Source: CATOSD01 sp034422735
Lineage (GTDB): Bacteria > Chloroflexota > Dehalococcoidia > Lucifugimonadales > CATOSD01
Assembly (NCBI GenBank): GCA_034422735.1
Contig: DAOUJL010000076.1
Coordinates: 1 to 64,000, forward strand
Length of the DNA: 64,000 nucleotides
Direction of reading: 5' to 3'
Positions 50,700-60,110 of the stretch are shown here, one piece after another; position 1 is the first letter of the stretch; each line of letters begins with the position of its first letter. A model generated the notes under the pieces. It ran no database searches. It saw only the letters and a program-made list of their open reading frames with translations, and was not told where the DNA came from. Both the position numbers and the translations under genes were made by a program.

Positions 50700-51992
50700 C
50701 TACAACTGCATCAGCCGTTCGAGCCGCCGCACCCCCCGGCACGACCCCACCACCGCCATGTTCAGCTTGTCGGTGACCAGCACCTGGTTGCTCACGCGGT
50801 CCAGGTCGTCCACCGTCACGGCGTTCACTCGCTCCACCACGTCGTCCACGTCCAGGATTCGCCCCAGCAGCAGCTCCTGGTTGCCTATCCACCCCGCCAC
50901 GGCGCGCGTGTCCTCCATGCGCAGCATCATGCGGCCCGAAATCAGCCGCTTGGCCCGCTCCAACTCGTCCTCCGACACGTTGCCGCGCAGGCCGCCCACC
51001 TCCGCCAGTATCAGCTCCACCGCCTCGTAGATGCGAGAGGGGTCCACGCCCGCCGTCACGATGAACGCGCCGCAGTCCAGGAAGTGCGACACACCGCTGT
51101 GCACGTCGTAGGCCAGCCCGCCCTTCTCGCGCACTTCCACGAAAAGCCGGCTGCTCATCCCCTCGCCCAGAATCACGCTCAGCACGTCCAGCGCGTACCG
51201 GTCCGGGTCCACGATGGACATACCGGGCAAGCCGATGCACAGGTGCGTCTGCTCGGTCTTGCGATACTCCACTCGCAGTTGGGGCGACTGCTGGGTGTGG
51301 GTGACCGGACTCCATCCGCGCGCCTGTGCCGTCGGCCAGTCCTCGCTCAGCTCCCCCACCTGGCGAACGACGTCCTCGTGGCGCACGTTGCCGGCCACGC
51401 TCACCACCACGTTGCCCGGCGTGTAGTACTCGCCCAGGTGCTCGAGCATCATCTCGCGCGTGATGTCCCCGATGGACTGCTTGGTGCCGCCGATTTCGCG
51501 CCCCATGGCGTGCTCGGGCCACATCAGCTCGTCGATCAACGAGTCCGCCCTGTACGTCGGGTAGTCGTTGATCATGTTCAGTTCCTCGATCACCACCTGG
51601 CGCTCCTTCTCGACGCTCTCGCTCTCGAACAGCGAGTTGCGAAGGATGTCCATAAGCAGGTCCAGGCTCTCTTCGAAGTGCGGCTGCGCCACCTTGCACC
51701 AGTAGACGGTCAGTTCATGCTCGGTGCCGGCGTTTATCATGCCGCCCGTGCCCTCCACGGTCGAGCTTATCTCCACCGGCGTGGGACGACGCTCCGTGCC
51801 CTTGAAGAGCATGTGCTCTATGAAGTGGGATATCCCCGCCCGTTCGTCCGCCTCGTAGCGCGAGCCGACGCCCACGTACACGTTGACGCTGACCGAGCGG
51901 GTGAGGGGCATTTCGCACGTCGTAACGCGCAGGCCGTTGGGCAGAGTGGTCTTCTGAAAGGGGTTGGCGTAGGCGACGGATTGCTTATCCAT
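50700..51992 (-). CDS. M16 family zinc peptidase
   Basis: This 430-residue protein has the inverted zinc motif HFIEHMLFKG (HxxEH, about 56-60) with the downstream Glu in the ELTVYWCKV region (about 88-130), and a second M16_C domain (about 185-370, IGLPGMSIVDPDRYALDV). It resembles mitochondrial-processing-peptidase-like enzymes that degrade signal or short peptides in the cytosol. ATG 51992 is chosen over TTG/ATG choices to 52028 because MDKQSVAYANPFQKTTLPNG matches the family start. Confidence 0.92.
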   Translation of the reverse strand: MDKQSVAYANPFQKTTLPNGLRVTTCEMPLTRSVSVNVYVGVGSRYEADERAGISHFIEHMLFKGTERRPTPVEISSTVEGTGGMINAGTEHELTVYWCKVAQPHFEESLDLLMDILRNSLFESESVEKERQVVIEELNMINDYPTYRADSLIDELMWPEHAMGREIGGTKQSIGDITREMMLEHLGEYYTPGNVVVSVAGNVRHEDVVRQVGELSEDWPTAQARGWSPVTHTQQSPQLRVEYRKTEQTHLCIGLPGMSIVDPDRYALDVLSVILGEGMSSRLFVEVREKGGLAYDVHSGVSHFLDCGAFIVTAGVDPSRIYEAVELILAEVGGLRGNVSEDELERAKRLISGRMMLRMEDTRAVAGWIGNQELLLGRILDVDDVVERVNAVTVDDLDRVSNQVLVTDKLNMAVVGSCRGVRRLERLMQL

Positions 51993-52076
51993 GCCAAAAT
52001 TGTAAACGCGCACTTTTCGGCGCGTCAATGAACAGCACGTCCGCGTTTTGGGCCAACCGGCTCACCTTCCGAACTG

Positions 52077-52141
52077 TCCCTTCCCACTCGCAGGGGGAAG
52101 GGCCTGCCCTGAGCTTGCCGAATGGGTCAGGATGGGGGTGA
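52077..52141 (+). repeat. Palindromic repeat R15 (plus) with nested CTCAGG-type repeat
   Basis: The second repeat (52102-52126) is nested between the palindrome and the AGGATGGGGGTGA tail. On the minus strand the tail codes for the last residues and stop of the HIBADH-like protein (SPPS and TGA). Confidence 0.75.
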
Positions 52142-53026
52142 AGACGAGCGCACCTGCACTCCCGCCCGCTCCTCCTGTATCTGCGCCACCGCGCCAGCCG
52201 CCAGCCGTCCAAGGCCCCTGTTCTGCCCCTCGATGTACCGCTGCTGCACCAGGTTGCCCAGCTCCAGCGGCACGCGCAGCCGCCTCGCCATCTCGGTCGC
52301 CAGTCCCACGTCCTTAGCCGCCAGGTCTAGCTGGAACCCCGGCTCGAAGTTGCCCGCGAACAGCCCGTTGGGCATTCCCCGCATGGAGCGGGTGTCGCCC
52401 GTGCTGCGCGAGATCGCGTCGAACAGCGTCTCCGGCGGAGCGCCCGCCTTCACGCCCAGCGTGAACGCCTCGGAAAGCAGCACGCCCAGACTCAGCCCTA
52501 TGAAGTTGTTGGTGATCTTGCATATCGCGCCCGAGCCCAGCGGCCCGCAGTACATCACCTGGTTTCCTATGATCGACAGGACGGACTCGTACCTGTCGTA
52601 CACGTCCTTGTCGCCGCCCACCATGATGCACAGCGACCCGTCCTCCGCGCCCACCGTGCCGCCGCTCACCGGCGCGTCCAGCACGTTCACGCCCCGCTCC
52701 TCCGCCTGCGCCGCGATGCGCGAGATGGTGTCCGGGTCCGTCGTGCTCAGGTCGAACAGCGCGGTGCCCGGAGCCGCGCCGCTCAGGACGCCGCCCTCGC
52801 CCGCGGCCACCTCCTCCACGTCCTGCGGTCTCGGCAGCGACGTGAACACCACGCCGCACGCCTCCGCCACGGCACGCGGGCTGTCTGCCCACTCCGCGCC
52901 CATCTCCAGCAGCTCCTCCGCGGCCTCCCTGCGTATGTCGAACAGCGTCAGCTCGTGCCCGCCGTTCAGCAGATTGCGGGCCATGTGCCGGCCCATGAAC
53001 CCCACGCCTATGAATCCTATACGCAT
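52127..53026 (-). CDS. 3-hydroxyisobutyrate dehydrogenase-like NAD(P) oxidoreductase
   Basis: This 299-residue beta-hydroxyacid dehydrogenase has MRIGFIGVGFMGRHMARNLL (Rossmann), LDAPVSGGTVGAEDGSLCIM (substrate motif, about 120) and GSGAICKITNNF with catalytic Lys (about 172). It could oxidise 3-hydroxyisobutyrate or tartronate-like acids. ATG 53026 is used; a frame to 53146 adds unconserved residues. The C-terminal SPPS and stop come from the palindromic repeat. Confidence 0.88.
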   Translation of the reverse strand: MRIGFIGVGFMGRHMARNLLNGGHELTLFDIRREAAEELLEMGAEWADSPRAVAEACGVVFTSLPRPQDVEEVAAGEGGVLSGAAPGTALFDLSTTDPDTISRIAAQAEERGVNVLDAPVSGGTVGAEDGSLCIMVGGDKDVYDRYESVLSIIGNQVMYCGPLGSGAICKITNNFIGLSLGVLLSEAFTLGVKAGAPPETLFDAISRSTGDTRSMRGMPNGLFAGNFEPGFQLDLAAKDVGLATEMARRLRVPLELGNLVQQRYIEGQNRGLGRLAAGAVAQIQEERAGVQVRSSSPPS

Positions 53027-53123
53027 ATCGTCTCCTGCCAGGCCCGCCGCGCGCGGAAACGGTCCATCGTCGCCGGTCTGTCGCGGTCCGGGCGTGCTAA
53101 CCCAAGTATGCGCGAATCTGTTA

Positions 53124-53129
53124 TATAAT
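53124..53129 (+). promoter_or_regulatory. -10 box TATAAT before the thioredoxin-like lipoprotein
   Basis: TATAAT (53124-53129) overlaps the ATG at 53128, so that ATG cannot be in the transcript; the start at 53209 is favoured. No clear -35 was found. Confidence 0.5.
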
Positions 53130-53208
53130 GAAAGCGCGTGTCTCAAGCGCCTTCGTCCCCGCCCGCCGCGCCTGCGCGTCGGCCGCCAATTCCCTGCGCG
53201 AGTTTGCC

Positions 53209-54537
53209 ATGAACCCCACCAAGACCCTTGCTATCGGCCTGATGTTGGCCGCGGTCGCCCTCTTCGCCGCGGTGTCGTGTGGCGAGAGCGAACCCGCTCC
53301 GACGGTCACCGTCGCCGGCACTGTCGCTCCCGCCCCGGACACCAACGGCGCCGCCCCGGCAACCCCGGCCGCCGCTGTAACCGCGCCCACCGCCGCGCCA
53401 GCCGCGCCGACGGCCGCCCCCGCGCCGGAGCCGACCGTCGCGTCCACGGAGTCCGTCGCCGACAAGCTCCTGCCTGCCATCACCCCCGCGCCGGGGTTCC
53501 GCAACGTCACAAGCTGGATCAACACCGAGCCGTTCACGCTCGAAGACCAGCGCGGCAAGGTGGTGCTGATAGACTTCTGGACCTACACCTGCATCAACTG
53601 CATTCGCACCCTGCCCTACATCAAGTCCTGGCACGCCAAGTACGCCGACAGTGGTCTCGTCATCGTGGGCGTACACGCGCCCGAGTTCGAGTTCGAGAAG
53701 GACCGCGAGAACGTGATCGACGCCATGGAGGAGTTCGGCCTCGAGTACGCCGTCTTCCAGGACAACGACTTCGGCACCTGGCGCAACTACAACAACCGCT
53801 ACTGGCCCGCCAAGTACCTCATCGACAAGGACGGCTATATCCGCTACACCCACTTCGGCGAGGGCAAGTACCAGGAGACCGAAGACCTCATTCGCGTCCT
53901 GCTGGAGGACGCCGGCGCCGACCTGAGCGGCATCTCCCCAGAGTCCGCGCCCGAACCCGTGCGCGATTCCGCCGCCAACGTCGCCGACCCGTCCATGCTC
54001 CAGACCCGCGAGCTGTACGCCGGCTTCGAGCGCAACTTCGGCGCAATCCAGTCGCAGGCGATTCCTCCCTACATACTGCACCCCGAATACTACGAAAAGG
54101 TCGATGCAGAGGTGCTCTACACCGACCCCGGCGACCACCGGAACCAGTTCCTGTACCTCCACGGGCTCTGGCGCAACGAGGCCGAGCGTCTCGTACACGC
54201 GCGCAAGACCGAAGGCTACGAAGACTACGTGGCCCTCAAGTTTTACGGCACCAGCGTAAACGTGGTGATGGGCCTGGAGGAGTCGCAGGAGCCGTACACC
54301 GTGAGGGTCACGCTGGACGACCAGCCGCTGACGGCCGCCCAGGCCGGGGTCGACGTGATGTTCGGCGCCGAAGGCGACACCTACGTGCTGGTCGAAGAGT
54401 CTCGCATGTACAACCTCATCAACCTTCCGGAGTACGGTGGCAGCGAGCTGAAGCTCAGCTCCGAGTCCGACGAGTTCTCGGTGTTCGCATTCACTTTCGG
54501 CGCCTACGAGGGCGGCGAGCCACAACCACAGTCGTAG
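53209..54537 (+). CDS. Lipoprotein with TlpA/DipZ-like thioredoxin domain
   Basis: This 442-residue protein has a signal peptide with lipobox FAAVSC (Cys at about residue 24) and an Ala/Pro/Thr linker (to about 80). A thioredoxin-fold domain (about 85-230) carries the CxxC redox motif in FWTYTCINCIRTLPY and the cis-Pro region YWPAKYLIDKDG. A C-terminal beta domain (about 290-430) resembles the DipZ carbohydrate-binding-like end. It acts in the extracytoplasmic space as a disulfide reductase or isomerase. It precedes a second thioredoxin-fold lipoprotein by 18 bp. Confidence 0.85.
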   Translation: MNPTKTLAIGLMLAAVALFAAVSCGESEPAPTVTVAGTVAPAPDTNGAAPATPAAAVTAPTAAPAAPTAAPAPEPTVASTESVADKLLPAITPAPGFRNVTSWINTEPFTLEDQRGKVVLIDFWTYTCINCIRTLPYIKSWHAKYADSGLVIVGVHAPEFEFEKDRENVIDAMEEFGLEYAVFQDNDFGTWRNYNNRYWPAKYLIDKDGYIRYTHFGEGKYQETEDLIRVLLEDAGADLSGISPESAPEPVRDSAANVADPSMLQTRELYAGFERNFGAIQSQAIPPYILHPEYYEKVDAEVLYTDPGDHRNQFLYLHGLWRNEAERLVHARKTEGYEDYVALKFYGTSVNVVMGLEESQEPYTVRVTLDDQPLTAAQAGVDVMFGAEGDTYVLVEESRMYNLINLPEYGGSELKLSSESDEFSVFAFTFGAYEGGEPQPQS

Positions 54538-54555
54538 TCCCGGGGGCCTACCTCG

Positions 54556-55503
54556 ATGAAGGCTAAGCTGCTGTTTACTATGGCCCTGGTGCTGCTGGCC
54601 GCCGCCGGCTGCTCCGGCGTGTCCGAGCCCGAAACCGCCGAACCGCCCGAACAGGCGCAGGCCGTCACCGGCCCGCCAAAGGAAGCGCCGCTCATAAAGG
54701 GGCCCGTCTCCGACTCCGGCCTGCAGATCATCTTCGGCACCCCCGACCTCGGCGTCGGCCCCAACCGCATAGGCTTCGTCCTCACGTCGCCGGACGGCAT
54801 CGTCACCTCGCCCGCCGTCCGCGTGGCCTCCGAGTACCTGCCGGAGGGCGGCGGCCCCGCCGAGCACGGGCAGACCGCCCTTGCCGTCTTCCGACCCTGG
54901 CCCTACGGCACCCGCGGGCTGTACACCACCAACCTCGACTTCCCCACCGCCGGCGATTGGGCGCTGCGCGTGAGCGTGCTCGACCTCGCGGCCGGCGGCG
55001 AAAGCGACACCGCCGAGCTCTTCTTCCCGGTTGCGGAGAAGGCCCACGCGCCCGCCACCGGTCAGCCCGCCGTGGCGAGCGACAGCAAGACCCTCGCCGA
55101 CGTGCCCGGCTTCGAGCAAATTACGACCGGCTCGCTCCACGACGGCGACCTCTACCAGGTCTCTATCGCCGACGCCGTGGAGAGCGGCCGCCCCGCGGTG
55201 ATCGTGTTCGCCAGCCCCGCCTTCTGCACCAACGCCGTCTGCGGCCCGCAGGTGGACGTCCTCAAGGAGCTCAAGGACAAGTACCGCGACCAGGCCAACT
55301 TCATCCACGTGGACTACTTCGACAACCCGGACGAAATCCAGGGCGACCTCGACAGGGCTATCGTGTCCCCCACAGTGCTGGAGTGGAACCTGCCGAGCAC
55401 CGAGTGGTCCTTCGTGCTCGACGAAGAGGGCGTGGTAGCGGCGCGGTTCGAGGCGTTCGCGACGCTCGAGGAGCTGGAGGAGGCCCTCCTCGACGTGCTA
55501 TGA
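54556..55503 (+). CDS. Thioredoxin-fold lipoprotein with N-terminal beta domain
   Basis: This 315-residue protein has a lipobox LAAAGC (Cys at about residue 18). Residues 50-165 form a beta domain (IFGTPDLGVGPNRIGFVLTS, PAGDWALRV-like) similar to the YtkA/FixH-type Ig fold. Residues 185-312 form a thioredoxin fold with FASPAFCTNAVCGPQ, where the two Cys are four residues apart instead of CxxC. It may handle metal or disulfides outside the cell. It is co-transcribed with its neighbours. Confidence 0.8.
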   Translation: MKAKLLFTMALVLLAAAGCSGVSEPETAEPPEQAQAVTGPPKEAPLIKGPVSDSGLQIIFGTPDLGVGPNRIGFVLTSPDGIVTSPAVRVASEYLPEGGGPAEHGQTALAVFRPWPYGTRGLYTTNLDFPTAGDWALRVSVLDLAAGGESDTAELFFPVAEKAHAPATGQPAVASDSKTLADVPGFEQITTGSLHDGDLYQVSIADAVESGRPAVIVFASPAFCTNAVCGPQVDVLKELKDKYRDQANFIHVDYFDNPDEIQGDLDRAIVSPTVLEWNLPSTEWSFVLDEEGVVAARFEAFATLEELEEALLDVL

Positions 55504-55787
55504 CACGTCCGGCGTTCCTCGCGCGAATCATGTCCAAGCTCAGGCGCGCCGCATGGTCGTTTAACGATATTCTGCCGCCGTACCGCACCGTAGAGGGCTA
55601 CCTGGAGACCAAGGCGCGAGGCCTGGAGTCGGGCAGACACTTCATCTGGGTCGCCTCGACCAGGATAGAGGTGGACGCCGAGACGTTCGATCTGCTCATA
55701 GTCGGCGAGAACATGCGCGTGATGTGCACCAAGAGCTACCGCGCCATCAACATCGATCGCCTCATACCCGGCAGCGGCCCGGGCTGA
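55500..55787 (+). CDS. Small protein of unknown function, third gene of the redox lipoprotein operon
   Basis: This 95-residue protein starts at ATG 55500, overlapping the previous stop in an ATGA (4-bp overlap), which indicates translational coupling. It has a basic amphipathic N-terminus (FLARIMSKLRRAAW), then YLETKARGLESGRHFIWVAS and FDLLIVGENMRVM. No family is recognised; no signal peptide is seen. Confidence 0.65.
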   Translation: MTRPAFLARIMSKLRRAAWSFNDILPPYRTVEGYLETKARGLESGRHFIWVASTRIEVDAETFDLLIVGENMRVMCTKSYRAINIDRLIPGSGPG

Positions 55788-55824
55788 CAAGGACAGGCCT
55801 CGCTGCTAGCAGGCCCTCCGAATT

Positions 55825-55865
55825 GTCCCTTCCCCCTTGACGGGGGAAGGTCAGGATGGGGGTGA
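55825..55865 (+). repeat. Palindromic repeat R16 (plus)
   Basis: Full copy between convergent genes. Confidence 0.78.
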
Positions 55866-55881
55866 CGGTGAAAGCGCGCGC

Positions 55882-58773
55882 CTACAATGCCTCCGCCAGC
55901 ACCTCCGCCAGGTGCAGCGCGCGCCGACCCGTCCCCTGCTCGATCTGCTGCCGGCACGACACCCCCTCCGCCACAACTCCCACTCCCTCGTCGTGCGACC
56001 GGATCGCCGGAAACAGCGTCTGCTCCCCGATCTGCATCGAAATGTCGTAGTGCTCCTTCTCGAAGCCGAACGACCCCGCCATGCCGCAGCAGCCCGACGG
56101 TATCTCCGCCGCGTCGCACCCCGGCAGCGCCCGTAGCACCCGCATGGCCGCCTGCGTCCCCACCAGCGCCTTCTGGTGACAGTGGCCGTGCAGCAGCACG
56201 CGCTCCGGCGGCCGCGAAAACTCCAGCGTCGCGCCCTCCTCCTCTATGGCGTGCAGCACGAACTCCTCCAGCAGCATCGTATTCTCGCTGACGCTGCGGG
56301 CGTCGTCTCCTCCCAGCAGGTCCACGTAGTCGTCCCGGAAGCTCAGTATGCAGCTCGGCTCGATTCCCACCAGCTTGGCCCCGCTCTGGACGTGCGGCAG
56401 CACCGAGCGCACGTTCGCCGCCGCGCTCCGCTTCGCCTTGTCCATCATCCCCTTGGACAGCATCGGCCGGCCGCAGCACCGCACGCGCGGCACGATAACC
56501 TCGTAGCCCAGCGCCTCCAGCACCTTCACCGAGGCCATCCCCAGGTTGGGGTGATTGTAGTTGGTGAACGTGTCCGGATACAGCACCACCTGGCCCCGCG
56601 CCGCGTCCGCGCGCAGCCGCTCCGGCCTCGTCTTGAACCACTGGGTGAACGTCTGCGCCGCGAAATCGGGCAGTTGCCGTCTCCGGTCTATGCCAACGTA
56701 GTCGTCCATCATGTTGCGCACGAATCCGAGCCTCAGCGGCAGGTTCGACAGCGGCGCGAACATCGACCCCAGCGCGCTCCACCGCGCCACGTCGCCGAAG
56801 ATCCTGTCCCGCAGCGAGTGGCCGTTGGCCTCGTGGTACTTCCCCAGGAACTCGTACTTCAGCTTGGCCATGTCCACGTTGGACGGGCACTCCGCCTTGC
56901 AGCCCTTGCACTCCAGGCACAGCGCCATCACCTCGTGCATCCGCTCGCCCGTCATCGCCTCCGCCGGCAGCGCCCCCGACATCGCCGCCCGCAGCGCGTT
57001 CGCCCTGCCCCGCGTCGAGTGCTCCTCGTCCCGCGTGACCATGTACGACGGGCACATCGTGCCCCCCAGCACCTTGCGGCACGCGCCCTGGCCGTTGCAC
57101 ATCTCGATAGCGTGCGCGAAGCTGCCCTCCACCGAGTAGTGGAACCCGGTCGTGGGCGTGAGCGCCCTGTAGGCCGGGCCGATTCGCAGGCTGTCCGTCA
57201 TGGGCGGCGAGTCCACGACCTTGCCCGGGTTCATTATGCCCTTCGGGTCGAACGCCGCCTTCACCTGCCGGAAGGCGTCGTACAGCGTGCTGCCGAACAT
57301 CTTCTCGTTGAAGCCGCTCCGCACCAGCCCGTCGCCGTGCTCGCCGCTCATCGAGCCGCCGTACTCCAGCACCAGGTCGCTTATCTCCTCCGCGATGGAC
57401 ACCATGCGGTCCACGCCGTCCTGCCGCTTCAGGTCAATTAGCGGCCGGATGTGCAGGCAGCCGACGCTCGCGTGGCCGTAGTAGCCCGCGGTGGTGCCGT
57501 GCTCCTTCACTATCTCGTCGAAGCGCCGCACGAACTCCGGAAGCACCTCCGGCGCCACGGCCGTGTCCTCCACGAACGGAAGCGGCTTGGCGCTGCCCGG
57601 CGTGTTCATCATCAGCCCAAGCCCCGCCTTGCGCACGTCCCACACCTTCGTCTGCTCCGCCGGCGTCATCAGCCGCCGCATGGCGTAGCCCATGCCGCCG
57701 CGCCTCATCCGCGCCTCCAACAGGTCGAGCTTGGCCGTCACCTCCGGCTCGGTGTCTCCGACGAACTCGACCACCAGTATCGACTCGGGATCCCCCTCGA
57801 TGAAGTCCGTCAGCCGCGAGTAGACCAGGTTGTTGCGCGCCTGCCGCAGTATCATGCTGCCGATGTGCTCCACCGCCGCCGGCTCCAGCTCCATCGTCGC
57901 CACCGTGGCCTCCATCGACTCGATCAGGTCGTTGAAGTGCAGCACGCCCAGCGCCCTCACTTTGGGACGCGGCACTATCTTGACCTTGGCCTCGGCGATG
58001 GTGACCAGCGTCCCCTCCGACCCGACCGCGAACCGCGCCATGTTGAACGCGCTCCCCCCCACGAACTCGTCCAGGTTGTAGCCGGAGACCCTCCGCTGGA
58101 TTCGCGGATAGCGCGCCAGTATCTCGTCGCGGTGCGCCTCGCCGACTGCGAACAGCTTGCGGTAGATGTCGCCCTCCAGCCCCTCGCCGCGCATCTTCGC
58201 CTCGAGCTGCCCGCCGTCCAGAGCGCCGAAGTGCGCCCGGTCCCCGTTGGACAGGACGACGTCCATCTCCAGCACGTTGTCCACCGTCTTGCCCCACAGC
58301 GGAGAGTGCGCGCCGCAGGAGTTGTTGCCCAGCGCGCCGCCCACGTTGCCGCGGCTGCTGGTGCTCGGGTCCGGCGTGAACAGCATGTTGTAGGGCGTGA
58401 GGTGATGGTTCAGCTCGTCCAGGATGATGCCCGGCTGCGTTCGCGCCCAGCCCTCCTCCGCGTTCACCTCCACCACGTTCCGCATGTACTTGGAGAAGTC
58501 CATGATCACGGACTGCCCCACCGTCTGCCCCGCCAGGCTGGTGCCGCCGCCCCTCGGCAGCACGGACACGCCGTGGCGGTGGGCGGCCTCCACCACCGCG
58601 ATCACGTCCTCCGCGTTGCGGGGCAGCACCACGCCCACCGGCTCGATCTGGTAGATGCTCGCGTCCGTGGCGTACAGCAAGCGCGTCATCTTGTCGAAGC
58701 GCACCTCGCCGTCGACCACGCGCCGCAGCTCCTCTGCCAGCGCCTGCGTATCGGAATCAATCTGAGCAACCAT
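55882..58773 (-). CDS. Fused FAD- and Fe-S-binding oxidoreductase (GlcD/GlcF or D-lactate dehydrogenase type)
   Basis: This 963-residue protein joins an FAD_binding_4/FAD-oxidase_C half (about 35-490; VLPRGGGTSLAGQTVGQ, GGALGNNSCGAHS) to an Fe-S half. The second half starts with CNGQGACRK and CLECKGCKAECP (a 2[4Fe-4S] ferredoxin-type pair, about 560-640) and ends with two CCG domains (RVRCCGRPM, PSGCCGMAGSFG). It oxidises a 2-hydroxy acid such as glycolate, D-lactate or 2-hydroxyglutarate and passes electrons to quinone or another acceptor. ATG 58773. It is monocistronic. Confidence 0.92.
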   Translation of the reverse strand: MVAQIDSDTQALAEELRRVVDGEVRFDKMTRLLYATDASIYQIEPVGVVLPRNAEDVIAVVEAAHRHGVSVLPRGGGTSLAGQTVGQSVIMDFSKYMRNVVEVNAEEGWARTQPGIILDELNHHLTPYNMLFTPDPSTSSRGNVGGALGNNSCGAHSPLWGKTVDNVLEMDVVLSNGDRAHFGALDGGQLEAKMRGEGLEGDIYRKLFAVGEAHRDEILARYPRIQRRVSGYNLDEFVGGSAFNMARFAVGSEGTLVTIAEAKVKIVPRPKVRALGVLHFNDLIESMEATVATMELEPAAVEHIGSMILRQARNNLVYSRLTDFIEGDPESILVVEFVGDTEPEVTAKLDLLEARMRRGGMGYAMRRLMTPAEQTKVWDVRKAGLGLMMNTPGSAKPLPFVEDTAVAPEVLPEFVRRFDEIVKEHGTTAGYYGHASVGCLHIRPLIDLKRQDGVDRMVSIAEEISDLVLEYGGSMSGEHGDGLVRSGFNEKMFGSTLYDAFRQVKAAFDPKGIMNPGKVVDSPPMTDSLRIGPAYRALTPTTGFHYSVEGSFAHAIEMCNGQGACRKVLGGTMCPSYMVTRDEEHSTRGRANALRAAMSGALPAEAMTGERMHEVMALCLECKGCKAECPSNVDMAKLKYEFLGKYHEANGHSLRDRIFGDVARWSALGSMFAPLSNLPLRLGFVRNMMDDYVGIDRRRQLPDFAAQTFTQWFKTRPERLRADAARGQVVLYPDTFTNYNHPNLGMASVKVLEALGYEVIVPRVRCCGRPMLSKGMMDKAKRSAAANVRSVLPHVQSGAKLVGIEPSCILSFRDDYVDLLGGDDARSVSENTMLLEEFVLHAIEEEGATLEFSRPPERVLLHGHCHQKALVGTQAAMRVLRALPGCDAAEIPSGCCGMAGSFGFEKEHYDISMQIGEQTLFPAIRSHDEGVGVVAEGVSCRQQIEQGTGRRALHLAEVLAEAL

Positions 58774-58865
58774 AGGAGCAACCTTGTGTGTGGACTACCG
58801 GGGGTGGACTGCTGGCAAGTTACCAGATACACGCTGCTATGACAATCGCCGCGGCAGGCGCCACA

Positions 58866-58914
58866 GTCCCTTCCCCCTCGCAGGGGGAAGGTGGGGAAGG
58901 TTAGGATGGGGGTG
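58866..58914 (+). repeat. Palindromic repeat R17 (plus)
   Basis: Full copy with an extra GTGGGGAAGG duplication. The tail, read on the minus strand, codes for the final SPPS and stop of the DUF418 protein. Confidence 0.78.
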
Positions 58915-60076
58915 AAGGCGTCGCCACGGCCCGTCTCCGCAGCGGCTGCCCCCTGCGATACGTCGCCACCCGCCATACCCACTCCGCCGGCCCGTACACG
59001 AACCGGCCCAGCCACGCCTGCGACCACCACAACTGCAAGCCCCACACCGCGAACACGAACACCAGCACCGCGCTCCGGTTCACGTAGTCAGCATCGCCAA
59101 GCAGCGTCGTCAGCACAAGCACCCCCAGCACCGTCTGCGCCAGGTAGTTCGTCAGCGCCATCCGTCCCACGTTGCGAAGCCACCGCTTCAACCGGCTGTC
59201 CGCCCGGTTGCTCCACAGTATGATGATGCTCATGTACGCCAGCGAGGCCGGAATAGTGCCCAGCGTGTTCGGAATCTGGCCCACGAACGCGATCTCGCGG
59301 GAGTAGTCGCTCGCCGCCGTCACCACCACACCCACCACCGCAAGCGGCAGCCCGATTCCAAGGCCCACGATCGCCGTAAGCCGGTACGTCCTCGGCGACA
59401 GGCCCCCGTCCATGAACCCCGCGCGATAAAGGCCCGCGCCAATGAGAATCAGCCCCAGCGCGCGCAGGAAGTAGCCGAGCAGCACCGGCACGCCGATCGC
59501 CTCCTCGGTCGGGAACTCACCCGGCGTCCACAGCCCCGCGAGCGACACGTCGCTGGTGTTGGCCATGTACTGCGCGATCAGCGCGCACCCCACGGAAAGC
59601 GCGAACGCGCCAACACCTGCGGAGACGAGCGCCCGGTTCGGCAGCTTTCGCAGCGCGACCAGTACCACCGCCGCCGCCGCGTACGCGACGAGCACGTCGC
59701 CCTCCCAGACGAGCGTGTGCGCGATGCCGATGAGCAGCAGCAGCGCGTTGCGCCACAGGTTCAGCGTCACCGCGCGCCTGCCCCTTGCGCTGGCGCGGTC
59801 GATGAACAGGATCATTCCCGCGCCGAACAGCAGCGAGAACAGCCCCATGAACTTCTGGTCGACGAACACCTCGCCCGCGACGCCCACCGCCCAGTCCAGC
59901 CACATCTCCGACCCACCCGCCGACAGGTTCAGATAGGGGCCGGTCCCGAACCTGAACGACACCGCGTTCATCAGCAGAATGCCCAGCACCGCCACCCCGC
60001 GAATCAGGTCCAGGCTGACAATCCGCTCCGACTCCCGCACCGGCCCCGCTTCGGGCGTCTGGGTCTCAATTGCCAA
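58901..60076 (-). CDS. DUF418 family membrane protein (YeiB-like)
   Basis: This 391-residue protein has about 9-10 membrane helices and opens RIVSLDLIRGVAVLGILLMN, the DUF418/heparan acetyltransferase-like start, with GLFSLLFGAGMILFIDR (about 80) and ALTNYLAQTVLG (about 305). The function of the family is poorly known; membrane acyl-transfer has been suggested. TTG start at 60076 with GGAG upstream. The C-terminal ATPSPPS and stop are repeat-derived. Confidence 0.85.
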   Translation of the reverse strand: MAIETQTPEAGPVRESERIVSLDLIRGVAVLGILLMNAVSFRFGTGPYLNLSAGGSEMWLDWAVGVAGEVFVDQKFMGLFSLLFGAGMILFIDRASARGRRAVTLNLWRNALLLLIGIAHTLVWEGDVLVAYAAAAVVLVALRKLPNRALVSAGVGAFALSVGCALIAQYMANTSDVSLAGLWTPGEFPTEEAIGVPVLLGYFLRALGLILIGAGLYRAGFMDGGLSPRTYRLTAIVGLGIGLPLAVVGVVVTAASDYSREIAFVGQIPNTLGTIPASLAYMSIIILWSNRADSRLKRWLRNVGRMALTNYLAQTVLGVLVLTTLLGDADYVNRSAVLVFVFAVWGLQLWWSQAWLGRFVYGPAEWVWRVATYRRGQPLRRRAVATPSPPS

Positions 60077-60110
60077 AGAGATGCACTCCTAAATTCGGAT
60101 GCCAATCAAT

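Noticed and set aside
53128..53208. Upstream ATG at 53128 as the start of the thioredoxin-like lipoprotein
   Set aside because: The ATG overlaps the -10 box TATAAT, so it would not be transcribed; ATG 53209 gives a proper signal peptide and lipobox.
52122..55308. Long open frames (814 residues plus, 721 residues minus) around the thioredoxin-like genes
   Set aside because: They cover HIBADH, TlpA-like and lipoprotein genes in wrong frames and have shadow-type composition.
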